From contig JARQTN010000263.1 of NCBI GenBank assembly GCA_029976695.1, positions 1 through 64,000 on the forward strand: a DNA stretch of 64,000 nucleotides, given 5' to 3'. The notes below the pieces were generated by a model that was not told the origin of the DNA, made no database searches, and saw only the letters and a list, made by a program, of their open reading frames with translations. Source of the DNA: Lewinellaceae bacterium. Its GTDB lineage: Bacteria > Bacteroidota > Bacteroidia > Chitinophagales > Saprospiraceae. The position numbers and the translations under genes are program-made. Below, in pieces: positions 18,894 to 29,164 of the stretch; the stretch's first letter is position 1; each line of letters starts with the position of its first letter.

Positions 18894-19078
18894 CTCAGGG
18901 TTTTGATTCCAGTTTGATTGATCGCGGAAATATCCTCTTTTTTGACTTCACGCCATCAAAGATGGATTTCCAAAATACGGTTTGCAAAGGTCTTTATTGT
19001 TGTTTGTAGTAGGCGCATCTCACCAGTAAAAGGAATTTGGGCAGGCCTGATGCCCGGCAAAAAGCATTCCAACTGGCA

Positions 19079-19519
19079 TCAGGAATTACCTTCCTTTTCT
19101 TCAGGGATCGATCTATAGTATCGTTTCAGGATAAACTGCCTGAGTTCCGGCAGCTGCACAATCGCATCTTGGAGGACCTCAATTTTCCCAGCATTATCAA
19201 GTTGTTCAATATGTTCGTTTGTCATTGCGATCTCCTCCTTTTCGTACACATCTATCTGCTGGATGGCATACAATACAGCTGCGATATGTTTGCATACAGG
19301 GCCGTGGTCGAAGGGGCAGGTACAATCCCAGTCCTCAAACGTTTCCTTTCCAAATAGCCGGACCTGGTAGGCACCGCTGCTTTCACTTTTGACCGTGGCT
19401 TTCCAGCCATCTGTTGTCTGCTCCAGGTTTCCGACCATATCCCGGAGCAGGTATTCTTTACCCCTGTCCAGGATGATGGCATGAATTTTTTGTTCAAAAT
19501 TTTCGCGAGTGAGGACCAT
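19079..19519 (-). CDS. SWIM zinc-finger protein
   Basis: A 146-residue protein with a SWIM motif CTCPFDHGPVCKH (CxC...CxH) at about residues 85-97, a zinc-binding element for nucleic-acid or protein contact. The N-terminal ~80 residues resemble the segment preceding SWIM domains in larger SNF2-associated proteins. No helicase or nuclease gene lies beside it. The C-terminal ~40 residues are helical. Exact role unknown. Downstream, 18894-19078 shows no gene. Confidence 0.8.
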   Translation of the reverse strand: MVLTRENFEQKIHAIILDRGKEYLLRDMVGNLEQTTDGWKATVKSESSGAYQVRLFGKETFEDWDCTCPFDHGPVCKHIAAVLYAIQQIDVYEKEEIAMTNEHIEQLDNAGKIEVLQDAIVQLPELRQFILKRYYRSIPEEKEGNS

Positions 19520-19537
19520 ATTGGCAGATAATTCAGG

Positions 19538-20983
19538 TTAAGAACGAATGATGTGGAATGGGCTGATTTTCGTTTCCGTGTCCGTATGTGTGCGCAGATA
19601 GTACATTCCTTCCGGAAAAGAAGAGATATCGATGGTTTGATTTTGATCTGTATTTCCCTGCCATAAGGGTATCCCGGACAGGGTGAAAATTTCAATATCC
19701 CGGATGCCCTGGCCTCCTTCAACCCGGATCGTGTTCTGTGCCGGATTTGGAAACACATGTAATGGACGCAAGGGGCTTGCCTGGTCGCCTGTGGAGACTG
19801 TCATCATCATGGCCTCGAAAAAGTCGACAGATTCCAGAATTGCGAATAATGTGCAATCCACATGGTTTGCAAAGCTGTTGACATTGACAGCCTGCACGTT
19901 GGGCGCGCCATTCATCCGCATGACAGAATCTGCTAAAATGGCGTTCTGAAAGGGAACGGTTTCATCGAGGGGGCAAAAATACATTCTTGTCGGGGCATTT
20001 GGCGCCCAATTGTAGGTGTCATTTTCCCTCAATAATGCCATGAATGAGCTTTCACTATCCTGCAGTCCTGCCAGGAATTCCGGTAGCAGAAGATCCCGGA
20101 CATTTGCACTGTCCGTATTTTCATCGAGCAGGATGCGCAGTTGTCCATCAAGCACGGTCAGCGCATATGGGTTAGCATAAAAACTTTCCAGTGTCTCCAC
20201 GTAAGGCGCCTTGAATACCTGTCCCAAAGAATCGTACACGTTCTGGTATGCAGATTGATAGCCCAAAATTGTATAGGGCAAATACGCGACATTATCTGTT
20301 GGCTCGTCATCCAGAAACCGCTGGATCATCACATCAGAAATGCTGTAAGGCCCTGACATATGGGCGGCTGCGGTCACGGTGAATTCTTCCGTGAAAGATT
20401 CCTCGATTTTCTGGTGCAATGCCATGGAAGCATGCCCGCCCTGCGAATATCCAGCAAGGAACAGATTTGTATTGTCCCAGCTGATGCCCTCTTGTGTTTC
20501 AAGGTAAGCAAGACCCGCGTACATCATATTGATGCCGGCCGATGCTTCTGTCTCCGCATGCAGGTACGGGTGGAAGCCCCGCGATTCTCCCAAACCCAGG
20601 TAATCGGCAGCAAATACAATGTAGCCAAAAGCACCATAGGCAATCGACTCCAGGGATCCGATGTTGAATCCCCCTGATGACGGGACGTCGCCCGGGCCAT
20701 TGGTGGATGTCGGATGCTGGTATACGATAAGCGGCAGATCCTCCTGGTTGAATACCTCAGGTACCACAATCGCTCCTGAGACGGTATCGGGGTTGCCGTC
20801 AATGCCCGGCATTTCATACAGAACCTTGAATTGTTCGATCCCGTTTTCTACAGGAAAGCCGGCGATCAGCGATAATTGAAATGCAGTGAAGCTGCCAATT
20901 GATTCTGCACTGATCAATGTTTGGGCTTCTACATTGAAGATACTGGCCAGCGTGATCAATAAGGCACACAAATACTTCTGCAT
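19538..20983 (-). CDS. Secreted alpha/beta-hydrolase (secretory-lipase type) with T9SS type A tail
   Basis: About 481 residues from the Met that starts a signal peptide (MQKYLCALLITLASIFNVEAQ); a more distal ATG at 21049 would overlap the divergent epimerase gene. The hydrolase core shows YQHPTSTNGPGD, the nucleophile elbow AGYSQGGHAS, and a later catalytic-type segment CPLDETVPFQNA, resembling the secretory lipase family. The C-terminal ~75 residues (HVFPNPAQNTIRVEGG ... GMYYLRTHTD) form a type A sorting domain for type IX secretion. It is therefore probably surface-bound or released and cleaves extracellular esters; the substrate is unknown. Confidence 0.88.
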   Translation of the reverse strand: MQKYLCALLITLASIFNVEAQTLISAESIGSFTAFQLSLIAGFPVENGIEQFKVLYEMPGIDGNPDTVSGAIVVPEVFNQEDLPLIVYQHPTSTNGPGDVPSSGGFNIGSLESIAYGAFGYIVFAADYLGLGESRGFHPYLHAETEASAGINMMYAGLAYLETQEGISWDNTNLFLAGYSQGGHASMALHQKIEESFTEEFTVTAAAHMSGPYSISDVMIQRFLDDEPTDNVAYLPYTILGYQSAYQNVYDSLGQVFKAPYVETLESFYANPYALTVLDGQLRILLDENTDSANVRDLLLPEFLAGLQDSESSFMALLRENDTYNWAPNAPTRMYFCPLDETVPFQNAILADSVMRMNGAPNVQAVNVNSFANHVDCTLFAILESVDFFEAMMMTVSTGDQASPLRPLHVFPNPAQNTIRVEGGQGIRDIEIFTLSGIPLWQGNTDQNQTIDISSFPEGMYYLRTHTDTETKISPFHIIRS

Positions 20984-21031
20984 ATTCTGTCTATTTTTAG
21001 CGCAAGATACATTTTTAAAAAACTCAGAAAA

Positions 21032-21451
21032 ATGCAATATGTTGAGCATATCGGTATCGCAGTAAGAAACCTTGAGGAAAGTAATACTTTGTTTTCCAGT
21101 TTGTTAGGCACAATGCCTTACAAGATGGAGACGGTAGAATCCGAGCATGTCCGCACGAGTTTTTTCAGGAAGGGCGAGACCAAAATAGAATTGCTGGAAT
21201 CCACTGCAGATGATGGACCGATCGGGAAGTTCATCGAAAAGCGGGGAGAGGGTATTCATCATATTGCTTTCGAGGTACAGGATATCCGCAAGGAAATGGA
21301 AAGGCTCAGGGAGGAGGGGTTTCGGCTCCTGAATGATGAACCCAAAATGGGGGCGGACCACAAACTTGTCTGCTTCATCCATCCGAAGTCGGCAAATGGG
21401 GTACTCATCGAATTGTGCCAGTCCCTCAAAGATCCTGAAACGAAAGCCTGA
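21032..21451 (+). CDS. mce: Methylmalonyl-CoA epimerase
   Basis: A glyoxalase/VOC-fold metalloenzyme of 139 residues interconverting (R)- and (S)-methylmalonyl-CoA in propionate and odd-chain/branched amino acid degradation. Metal and catalytic positions are visible as VEHIGIAV near the N-terminus, GIHHIAFEV in the middle and NGVLIELCQ near the end. It precedes the TauE/SafE permease by two bases, so they share a transcript, although no functional link is obvious. Confidence 0.93.
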   Translation: MQYVEHIGIAVRNLEESNTLFSSLLGTMPYKMETVESEHVRTSFFRKGETKIELLESTADDGPIGKFIEKRGEGIHHIAFEVQDIRKEMERLREEGFRLLNDEPKMGADHKLVCFIHPKSANGVLIELCQSLKDPETKA

Positions 21452-21453
21452 TA

Positions 21454-22206
21454 ATGGAGATTTACCTCATTGCCTTTGCCGGGGCGCTTTTTGCAGGCAG
21501 CATCAATACGTTGGCGGGAAACGGATCTGCAATCACCCTGACTGTGCTAACCGAGTTGATCGGACTGCCCGGAAACATGGCTAACGGGACAAACCGGATC
21601 GGCGTACTGATGAACGGGCTCGGCGGCACGATCGGGTTTTACCGGGGCGGGAAACTTGACCTGAAATTGGGCATGCCCTTTTTTGTGACCGTTATCCTGG
21701 GTGCGTTCGCAGGTATTTTTGTTGCCACAATCGTGAGTAATGCACAATTCATGTTTGTCTTCAAATGGCTGATGATCGCCATGCTGCTCGTCCTGCTTGT
21801 CAATCCGAAAAGGTGGTTGCGCACGGCATATGTGCAGACCAAAACCAAATGGTGGATTCATATCCCGGTCTATTTGGCAATTGGGTTCTACGGTGGTTTT
21901 ATCCAGATGGGGATGGGCATATTCTTTCTCGCTGCCCTTGTATTGCTTGATCAGATTCCGATCATCGAGGCGAATGCGATAAAAATATTCTCTGTATTTC
22001 TTTACGCGATCGCGGCGGTGGTGATCTTCGCCTGGAAAGGGCTCATTGAATGGGAGATCGGCATCCTGATGGGTGTGGGCCAGTTTATCGGCAGCTGGAT
22101 CACGGCTAAATATGCCTCAAAGTACAAGGGGGTGGAAAAATGGGCTTACTGGATGCTGGTGATTTCGGTCACCTTAGCCATATTCCGTCTTTTCGGGTTA
22201 TTCTGA
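21454..22206 (+). CDS. TauE/SafE-family membrane permease
   Basis: A 250-residue integral membrane protein with about eight hydrophobic segments, starting LIAFAGALFAGSINTLAGNGSAITL, the characteristic glycine-rich first repeat of TauE/SafE (DUF81) carriers, with a second related half. The family exports or imports sulfite, sulfoacetate or other organic anions. The substrate cannot be read from sequence. Its last nine bases overlap the 3' end of gpmI, which runs the other way. Confidence 0.88.
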   Translation: MEIYLIAFAGALFAGSINTLAGNGSAITLTVLTELIGLPGNMANGTNRIGVLMNGLGGTIGFYRGGKLDLKLGMPFFVTVILGAFAGIFVATIVSNAQFMFVFKWLMIAMLLVLLVNPKRWLRTAYVQTKTKWWIHIPVYLAIGFYGGFIQMGMGIFFLAALVLLDQIPIIEANAIKIFSVFLYAIAAVVIFAWKGLIEWEIGILMGVGQFIGSWITAKYASKYKGVEKWAYWMLVISVTLAIFRLFGLF

Positions 22207-23733
22207 TCCCTTTTTCGTGATCAGCACTTCTCCGGTCATTTCTTCCGGGATCTCCAGTCCCATAAGGGTCAGCAACGTCGGCGCGATGTCACCCAATTTG
22301 CCATTTCGTATCTCAAAACCTCGCCTGTCATTCTGCACAAGGATGCATGGCACGGGATTCATTGAATGTGCCGTATTTGGCGTTCCGTCAGGATTGACCA
22401 TGTAATCGGAATTGCCATGATCCGCAATTATGATGATGGAGAATTGCCGTTCAAGTGCCACTGGGATGAGTTTAGCGAGGCACACGTCGACTGTCTCGGC
22501 AGCTTTCATGGCAGCTTCAAATACCCCGGTATGGCCAACCATATCCGTATTTGCATAGTTGAGGCAGATGAAGTCCGGTGTGTGATCTAGCAGGCGCTCT
22601 ACGATCGCATCGGTCACTTCGTATGCGCTCATTTCTGGTTGAAGGTCATAGGTCGCCACCTTCGGAGACGGGATCAGGATGCGGTCCTCGCCCTCAAATA
22701 CTTCTTCCCTTCCCCCTGAAAAAAAGAACGTCACATGGGGGTATTTTTCTGTCTCGGCGATCCGCACCTGGCTCAGTCCGTGCGCAGAAACGATTTCGCC
22801 CATCGTCTTTTTCAGGTTCTCTTTTTCGAAGAGAACATGCATGTCCCGGAAAGTTTCATCATACCGCGTCATGGTCAGATAGTAGAGCGGGAGTGTATGC
22901 ATTCCATTTTCCGGATGGTCTTTTTGTGTGAGCACCTCGGTCAGTTGCCGTGGCCGGTCCGTGCGGAAGTTGAAAAAGCATACCACATCACCAGCTTTGA
23001 TCCTGCCAACTGGGGCACCATTCTCCACGGCACACATGGGCAGCAGGAACTCATCCGTGGTGCCTTCCTCATAACTCTTCCGGATCGGGGACTCAAAATC
23101 CGACACCTCGGTGCCGGTGCCATGTACGAGCAGGTCATATGCTTTTCTTGTCCTTTCCCAACGTTTGTCCCTGTCCATGGCATAATATCTGCCAACGACC
23201 GAGACGAGTTTTGCATTTGGGGGAAGCTGCTCCCCGAGCTGCTGCACAAAGTGTATCCCGCTTTTGGGGTCCACATCGCGCCCATCCGTGAATCCATGGA
23301 CAAAGATCTGCTTCACCCCGGCATCGGATATGATCCGGCTCATTCCGATCAGGTGGTCAAGATGTGAATGCACACCGCCGTCAGAAATCAGCCCGATGAG
23401 ATGGAATGGCCTATCCTTTTCTATGGCTTCAGCGATGGCATCATTCAGGACCGGGTTCCTGGCCAGTTCTCCTTCCTTCAGGCTTTTGTTGATACGGGCA
23501 AGTTCCTGGTACACAATCCTGCCGGCCCCGAGGTTCAGGTGGCCGACCTCCGAGTTTCCCATCTGCCCTTCAGGGAGACCCACCTGTGCACCATGCGTAA
23601 CCAGCGTGCTGTTCGGATAGGTATCCATCAGGTGGTCGAAAAACGGTGTATTAGCCTGGGCAATAGCATCAACCTTCGGGTCAGGACCGAGGCCCCAGCC
23701 GTCCAGGATAATGAGCATGGATCTCTTCGACAT
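22198..23733 (-). CDS. gpmI: 2,3-bisphosphoglycerate-independent phosphoglycerate mutase
   Basis: A 511-residue alkaline-phosphatase-superfamily mutase of glycolysis/gluconeogenesis, binding two Mn ions. The N-terminal metal Asp is in ILDGWGLG, the phosphorylated Ser in QMGNSEVGHLNLG (Ser61), and the C-terminal metal site in IIADHGNSDYM and NTAHSMNPVP. Length is the family norm. On the - strand, a likely promoter with TTTG and TATTTTCG lies at 23754-23781. Confidence 0.96.
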   Translation of the reverse strand: MSKRSMLIILDGWGLGPDPKVDAIAQANTPFFDHLMDTYPNSTLVTHGAQVGLPEGQMGNSEVGHLNLGAGRIVYQELARINKSLKEGELARNPVLNDAIAEAIEKDRPFHLIGLISDGGVHSHLDHLIGMSRIISDAGVKQIFVHGFTDGRDVDPKSGIHFVQQLGEQLPPNAKLVSVVGRYYAMDRDKRWERTRKAYDLLVHGTGTEVSDFESPIRKSYEEGTTDEFLLPMCAVENGAPVGRIKAGDVVCFFNFRTDRPRQLTEVLTQKDHPENGMHTLPLYYLTMTRYDETFRDMHVLFEKENLKKTMGEIVSAHGLSQVRIAETEKYPHVTFFFSGGREEVFEGEDRILIPSPKVATYDLQPEMSAYEVTDAIVERLLDHTPDFICLNYANTDMVGHTGVFEAAMKAAETVDVCLAKLIPVALERQFSIIIIADHGNSDYMVNPDGTPNTAHSMNPVPCILVQNDRRGFEIRNGKLGDIAPTLLTLMGLEIPEEMTGEVLITKKGSE

Positions 23734-23753
23734 ATCAGCTTGTTTTAGGGATT

Positions 23754-23781
23754 CGAAAATAGGTATCTATCGCTTTCCAAA
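23754..23781 (-). promoter_or_regulatory. Candidate gpmI promoter
   Basis: On the - strand, TTTG (23778-23781), 16 bases, then TATTTTCG (23754-23761), one mismatch from TAnnTTTG, about 20 bases before the gpmI ATG. Confidence 0.4.
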
Positions 23782-23891
23782 CCACGAAAATGGGTGTTTC
23801 AGGCAATAATCTTTATTTTTTCCCCATTAAAATGTAAAGCGGGAACGATTTTAGCTGCCTTTTTCACGTAATGACCAACCTGTAAGAAAAG

Positions 23892-24263
23892 ATGATGTAT
23901 TGGATGATCTTCATGGCCATATTGATTTCTCCCCCGCCTCCTGAACAGCAGCCACTCCTGGAAGCGCTTGAAAAAGCTGCCGTCAAAGAGTTTGGCAGTT
24001 ATTATGCCGATCAGGTCATCATGACCATTTTTGACAAGGAACAGACCATTCCGGGGAACAAGGCCGTTGCAATGACTGAAAATTTTTTTGATGCACACCA
24101 GATCAAGGGGTTTATAAAGAATCACTCCGGAACATCAAAAGATGGAAGTTCAAGTTACCTGATCGGGACACTGATTTCGGACGAGAAACAATACAGGACC
24201 TTCATATATTTCAGGATGAATGGGGATGTGCCGGTGATCAGTGAGGTGCAGATCGAGCGGTAA
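23892..24263 (+). CDS. DUF4783-like exported small protein
   Basis: A 123-residue protein with a short hydrophobic N-terminus (MMYWMIFMAILIS) that could be a signal peptide. The body resembles DUF4783 proteins of Bacteroidota: EKAAVKEFGSYYADQVIMTIFDKE, a central FFDAHQIKGFIKNHSG and SSYLIGTLISDEKQYRTFIYFRM. The family adopts an NTF2-like fold by analogy and has no assigned function. A second in-frame ATG follows at 23895. It converges on the next gene with a 6-base gap. Confidence 0.75.
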   Translation: MMYWMIFMAILISPPPPEQQPLLEALEKAAVKEFGSYYADQVIMTIFDKEQTIPGNKAVAMTENFFDAHQIKGFIKNHSGTSKDGSSSYLIGTLISDEKQYRTFIYFRMNGDVPVISEVQIER

Positions 24264-24269
24264 TGGATG

Positions 24270-25049
24270 CTACAGGGGCCTGTCTTTTCCGAGGACTCCC
24301 AGACCAAACAAGGCAAAATCATATTTAACCGGGTCATCCGGATCGAATTCCCGCAGGCGCTTGGATAGTGACAGGACAGCCTTCCAGTCCATCTGTTTGC
24401 GTGATAGCAAACCAAGCCTGTGTGACACGCGCGCGACATGGACATCCAGCGGGATGAGAAGTTGAGCCGGGCTGATTTTCTTCCATAACCCGAAGTCAAT
24501 GCCGTTTTCATCGCTTCTCACCATCCATCTCAAGAACATATTCAACCTTTTGCAGCTGGCATTTTTCGCAGGTGTGGCCACATGTTTCCGCGTCCTTTTC
24601 GGAGCATGCGGTAGGCCGAAAAAGGTCTCATGAAAATGGACCAGTGCCGTTTCTGCATCCGGGTTTTGCAGGGTGCTTGCCGGCACAAAAGCATCTTCGA
24701 GGGAATGGTGTTTTCGGTAGAATTGCTGAAAAAACTCCAGGAAATAAAGGGTATCTGTGGACTGGAAGGTCCGGTGTTTCCAATGAAGGAACCTTTTCCT
24801 GTCTTTTTCCCGATGATGCAGGATGAATTCATAGGGAGCACCGTCCATCAAGTCAACCAGTTCTCTGGCTTTCCGGATGATCGTTTTCCGGAGTCCCCAG
24901 GATAGCATCGCCGTCCAGAAACCTGTGATCTCGATATCCTGTAGGGAATTAAATTGCCGGGGTACAGAAATCGGATCTTCCTCGATAAAGGAAGGATGCT
25001 GGAACTTTTCTACCTGAGCGTCTAGAAATTCCTTGAGATCTGTGGCCAA
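24270..25049 (-). CDS. TIGR02757 (DUF2400) family protein
   Basis: A 259-residue cytoplasmic protein matching the conserved TIGR02757/DUF2400 family of Bacteroidota and some other phyla. Recognisable pieces are EDPISVPRQFNSLQDIEITGFWTAMLSWG in shorter form, FLRWMVRSD and PLDVHVARVSHRLGLL, the last two recalling helix-hairpin-helix DNA glycosylases. That resemblance suggests a base-excision-repair-like fold, but no activity is known to me. It is four bases downstream of infB on the same strand and could be cotranscribed. Confidence 0.82.
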   Translation of the reverse strand: MATDLKEFLDAQVEKFQHPSFIEEDPISVPRQFNSLQDIEITGFWTAMLSWGLRKTIIRKARELVDLMDGAPYEFILHHREKDRKRFLHWKHRTFQSTDTLYFLEFFQQFYRKHHSLEDAFVPASTLQNPDAETALVHFHETFFGLPHAPKRTRKHVATPAKNASCKRLNMFLRWMVRSDENGIDFGLWKKISPAQLLIPLDVHVARVSHRLGLLSRKQMDWKAVLSLSKRLREFDPDDPVKYDFALFGLGVLGKDRPL

Positions 25050-25053
25050 AAGA

Positions 25054-27825
25054 CTAATCCAGTGTTTGTTGGATCTCCTCGATCTCGTAGGATTCGATGA
25101 TATCGCCTACCTTGATGTCATTGAAGTTCTTGATCGTGATCCCGCATTCAAGGCCGGATTTCACTTCTTTCACATCATCCTTGAAGCGCTTGAGTGTCGA
25201 AACTTCGCCTGTGACACCTTCTTTCGTGGGATAAATGACGATCCCGTCACGGATGACACGGATCAGGGAGTTCCTGGAAATGCGGCCCTCCTGCACATAA
25301 CAACCGGCTACTGTGCCGACTTTGCTGATCTTGTACGTTTCGCGTACTTCAACCTGGCCGATGATTTTCTCTTCTTTGGTTGGCTCGAGCATCCCTTCGA
25401 TCGCCGATTTGACTTCGTCGATGGCTTCGTAGATGATCGAGTACAATTTGATCTCGACCCCTTCTTTTTCTGCAAGTTTGCGTGCGCCGATGCTTGGCCT
25501 GACCTGGAAACCGATAATGATCGCGTCCGAGGCACTTGCCAGGAGGACATCGGATTCAACAATCTGGCCTACCGCTTTGTGGATCACGTTCACCTGGACC
25601 GTATCAATGGACAATTTGATCAATGAGTCACTCAGTGCTTCAATAGATCCGTCCACATCACCCTTTACGATCAGGTTGAGTTCCTTGAACGTACCCAGGG
25701 CAAGCCTCCTGCCAATCTCGTCAAGGCTGATCCGCTTGCTCGCCCGGTTGGACTGTTCACGTGCAATTTGTGCGCGTTCACTGGCAACCCGCCTGGCATC
25801 CTGCTCATTATCGAATTCCTTGAATTTCTCACCTGCCTGGGGTGCTCCGTCCAGCCCGAGGATCAATACAGGTGTTGAAGGACCAGCCTCCTTGACGCGT
25901 TTTCCCAGTTCGTTGAACATGGCCTTGACCTTTCCGGAGTGCTCTCCTGCGACGATGATGTCACCGATATTGAGCGTCCCGTTCTGGACCAGGAGTTTCG
26001 TGACATATCCGCGGCCCTTGTCCAGGGATGCCTCGATGACAACGCCATCGGAATTCCGGTCCGGATTGGCTTGCAGTTCCAGCAATTCTGCTTCGAGTAT
26101 GATCTTTTCGAGCAACTGGTCGATCCCGTTGCCAGATTTTGCAGAGATGTCCTGGGACTGATATTTCCCGCCCCATGATTCAACGAGGAAATTCATGGAG
26201 GCAAGCTCTTGTTTGATCTTTTCCGGATCTGCACCCGGTTTGTCAATCTTGTTGATCGCAAAGACGATCGGGACACCGGCTGCCTGGGCATGGCTGATGG
26301 CCTCTTTCGTCTGGGGCATGACCTTGTCATCGGCAGCGATAATGATCACTGCTACATCCGTCACTTTGGCACCTCTGGCCCGCATTGCAGTAAAGGCCTC
26401 GTGACCCGGTGTGTCGAGGAATGTAATTTTCTTCTCCTCCGGACCTACCTTCACTTCATACGCACCGATGTGCTGTGTAATTCCGCCTGCCTCGCCGGAT
26501 ACGACGTTTGCCTTCCGGATATGGTCAAGGAGGGATGTTTTCCCGTGGTCGACGTGACCCATCACCGTGACAATCGGGGCCCTTGGCTCAAGGTCTGCCG
26601 GATCGTCTTCTTCTTCTTCGACTTCCTCAAGGATCTGGTCCTCAGCACTGATAAATTCCACTTCGTGGCCAAATTCCTCGGCGACAAGTTCAATGATCTC
26701 TGCATCCAGGCGCTGGTTGATTGACACGATGACCCCAAGGTTCATGCAGGTGGTAATGACCTCCGTCACCGAAACATCCATCAGGCTTGCGAGCTCGGAA
26801 ACGGAAATGAATTCGGTGAGTTGCAATTTCCCCTGCTCCTGGGACATTTCATGCAATTCCTGTTTTTCTGCTTTTTCTTTCCTGGATTCCCTCCTGATTT
26901 TTTGGCGCTTGCTTTTGCTGCCTTTCAGGCGGGCCATTGTTGCCTTGATCTTCTCATCGATTTCCTTCTGAGAGACCTCCTTGACCTCCTCGTCTTTCCG
27001 TTTTCTTCCCCGCCTTCCTTCATACCGACCCTGCCTCTCAAGATCAGCCGCTGAAACCTTCTTCCGCTTGCGCCTTCTTCTTCTCCCGCCCTCAGCATCG
27101 CTCCTGTCGGAGGTTTTGCGCTTGTCTGTGGTTTCTTTTTCTTTTTTCTGTTTTTTCTTATCGAGTTTGTCGGCATCGATTTTGCCCAGAATTTTCAACC
27201 CCTTTAACTGAGGTGTTTTGGCACGGACCACGTCTTCTTCTATATCCTTGCCGTAGGACATGCGTTTGCCGCTTCCTTCCTCTACTTCTGCTTCCTTGTC
27301 ATCACTGCGCGCACCGGATGACTCGGTTTCCTTTTCAGATGCTTCCTTCGCTTTAGCCTTCTCCTTTTCTTTTTCCTCCTCTTCCTTTTTCCTTTTTGCT
27401 TCTTCTTTTTTCTTTTTATCGGCATCCAGGTCGATCTTGCCGACAACTTTTAACCTTGGCTTGTCGCCTTCGGGTACGGAGGTTGTGACTTCAGGCTCTT
27501 CTTTTTCTGCTTCCTTAGGCTTGTCATCTGCAGGTTCCGTTTTTTGCACAACAGGCTTTTCGGGTTTTGCGGCAGGCCTTTCTTCCACCAGTGTGTCTGT
27601 ATCCTGCTTTTTGCCCCCTCTGCTGCCACCCAGTATCAGTTGATCTGCCTTTTCTTTCACGGCTATGGAACTGCTGAATTCCTGCACGAGCTTGTCATAC
27701 ATTTCATCTGTCACCTTGGCGGTTGGCTTGTTTTCGATCTCAAAGCCAGTGCCATGCAGATACTCAACAATGGTTGCAGTCCCAACATTTAGTTCCTTCG
27801 CTACTTTGACAAGTCTTTGTGGCAT
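25054..27825 (-). CDS. infB: Translation initiation factor IF-2
   Basis: A 923-residue GTPase placing initiator tRNA on the 30S subunit. Residues ~80-330 are a long Lys/Glu/Arg-rich, probably disordered extension typical of Bacteroidota. The G domain shows [14 protein letters not shown] (near 425), [15 protein letters not shown] and [12 protein letters not shown], followed by domains II-IV ending in [20 protein letters not shown]. It is third in rimP-nusA-infB. Confidence 0.97.
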   Translation of the reverse strand: MPQRLVKVAKELNVGTATIVEYLHGTGFEIENKPTAKVTDEMYDKLVQEFSSSIAVKEKADQLILGGSRGGKKQDTDTLVEERPAAKPEKPVVQKTEPADDKPKEAEKEEPEVTTSVPEGDKPRLKVVGKIDLDADKKKKEEAKRKKEEEEKEKEKAKAKEASEKETESSGARSDDKEAEVEEGSGKRMSYGKDIEEDVVRAKTPQLKGLKILGKIDADKLDKKKQKKEKETTDKRKTSDRSDAEGGRRRRRKRKKVSAADLERQGRYEGRRGRKRKDEEVKEVSQKEIDEKIKATMARLKGSKSKRQKIRRESRKEKAEKQELHEMSQEQGKLQLTEFISVSELASLMDVSVTEVITTCMNLGVIVSINQRLDAEIIELVAEEFGHEVEFISAEDQILEEVEEEEDDPADLEPRAPIVTVMGHVDHGKTSLLDHIRKANVVSGEAGGITQHIGAYEVKVGPEEKKITFLDTPGHEAFTAMRARGAKVTDVAVIIIAADDKVMPQTKEAISHAQAAGVPIVFAINKIDKPGADPEKIKQELASMNFLVESWGGKYQSQDISAKSGNGIDQLLEKIILEAELLELQANPDRNSDGVVIEASLDKGRGYVTKLLVQNGTLNIGDIIVAGEHSGKVKAMFNELGKRVKEAGPSTPVLILGLDGAPQAGEKFKEFDNEQDARRVASERAQIAREQSNRASKRISLDEIGRRLALGTFKELNLIVKGDVDGSIEALSDSLIKLSIDTVQVNVIHKAVGQIVESDVLLASASDAIIIGFQVRPSIGARKLAEKEGVEIKLYSIIYEAIDEVKSAIEGMLEPTKEEKIIGQVEVRETYKISKVGTVAGCYVQEGRISRNSLIRVIRDGIVIYPTKEGVTGEVSTLKRFKDDVKEVKSGLECGITIKNFNDIKVGDIIESYEIEEIQQTLD

Positions 27826-27907
27826 GCAGATTCTTTTCCTAAATAATATCGTTTAAAACGTTCCTACAAAAGTAGTAACTATATCCCCAATTCGTCCTGA
27901 AAAGTTC

Positions 27908-29164
27908 CTATTCTTCAAATTCCTTTGCAAGAATGTCAAGAATCTCAATGATGGTTTCCTCTTCAAGATCAGTCCTTCTGGCAAGTTCTTCCTTGCTGAG
28001 ATTGAGTACGCTGCGGGCTGTATCACAGCCGATGCTTTTTAGCTCGTCGAGGATCCACTCATCGATCTCGTCTGCAAACTCATCAAGCTCCACATCATCG
28101 AGTTCCACTTCGTCGACATCCCTGTACACATCGATTTCAAAGCCGGTGAGCTTGCTCGCCAGTTTGATGTTTGAACCGCCTTTCCCGATTGCCAGGGATA
28201 CCTGGTCCGGCTTCAGATAGACGGCAGCCCGCATGGTTTCCATGTCGAGGTCGATGCTGGTCACCTTTGCCGGGGTCAGCGAACGCTGAATGAACAGCGT
28301 ATGGTTGTTCGTGAAATTGACGATGTCAATGTTCTCGTTTTTCAACTCACGTACGATGCCATGGATCCTGGATCCTTTCATCCCGACACAGGCACCGACC
28401 GGATCAATCCTGTCATCGTAGGATTCAACGGCCACCTTTGCGCGTTCACCGGGGAGCCTGACAATTTTCCTGATCGTGATCAGGCCATCCTCGACTTCAG
28501 GAACTTCCTGTTCCATCAGCTTGGCAAGGAACTGGTTGTCCGTCCGGGACATGACGACCACCGGGTTGTTGTTGCGCATCTCGACTTTTTTGATCACGCC
28601 CCTGACCATGTCCCCTTTCCTGAAGAAATCACCGCGGATCATTTCATTGCGCGGCAGTACGAGCTCATTTCCAGTGACATCGTCAATGACAAGGATTTCA
28701 CGCTTGAGGATCTGGTGTACCTCACCAAGCACAATCTCACCAACGCGGTCCTTGTACCTGCGGTAGATCTCGTCTTTCTCGAGCTCCATGATCCTGGAGA
28801 TCAGCGTCTGGCGAGCAGCCATCACCGCCCTTCTCCCAAATTCTTCAAGTTCCAGCTGTTCGTAGCATTCCTCACCGATCTCATAGTCTTCATCGATGCT
28901 GAGTGCTTCCGAGATGCTGATCTGCGCCCTTTCGTCTGTGACTTCGCCATCGGCGACAATTTCACGGACACGCCATAATTCAAGGTCACCGCTTGTGGTG
29001 TTGACAATGACATCGAAATTTTCATCAGTTCCGTATTTCTTCCTGATGAGCGTCCTGAAGACATCTTCCAATACCCGGACCATCGTGGGCCGGTCGATGT
29101 TCTTCCCTGCTTTAAAATCCGAGAATGATTCTACAAGATTCATTGGAAATTTTTGTTTGATCAA
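27908..29164 (-). CDS. nusA: Transcription termination/antitermination factor NusA
   Basis: A 418-residue RNA polymerase-associated factor with the N-terminal polymerase-binding domain, an S1 domain (VGEIVLGEVHQILKREIL), and two KH domains (GACVGMKGSRI; IGKGGSNIKLASKLTG). The acidic C-terminal region (DVDEVELDDVELDEFADEIDE in part) is followed by a helix-hairpin-helix-like segment. It begins one base upstream of the rimP stop end, so the two are tightly linked. Confidence 0.97.
   Translation of the reverse strand: MIKQKFPMNLVESFSDFKAGKNIDRPTMVRVLEDVFRTLIRKKYGTDENFDVIVNTTSGDLELWRVREIVADGEVTDERAQISISEALSIDEDYEIGEECYEQLELEEFGRRAVMAARQTLISRIMELEKDEIYRRYKDRVGEIVLGEVHQILKREILVIDDVTGNELVLPRNEMIRGDFFRKGDMVRGVIKKVEMRNNNPVVVMSRTDNQFLAKLMEQEVPEVEDGLITIRKIVRLPGERAKVAVESYDDRIDPVGACVGMKGSRIHGIVRELKNENIDIVNFTNNHTLFIQRSLTPAKVTSIDLDMETMRAAVYLKPDQVSLAIGKGGSNIKLASKLTGFEIDVYRDVDEVELDDVELDEFADEIDEWILDELKSIGCDTARSVLNLSKEELARRTDLEEETIIEILDILAKEFEE

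Noticed and set aside
22198-22206. Nine-base overlap of TauE and gpmI 3' ends suggesting a frameshift
   Set aside because: Both proteins have normal length and C-termini; converging genes may overlap like this.
25433-27643. Several long open frames on the + strand opposite infB
   Set aside because: They mirror the codon bias of infB, are Ser/Leu/Phe-rich or low-complexity, and have no start context or family resemblance; infB is unambiguous.
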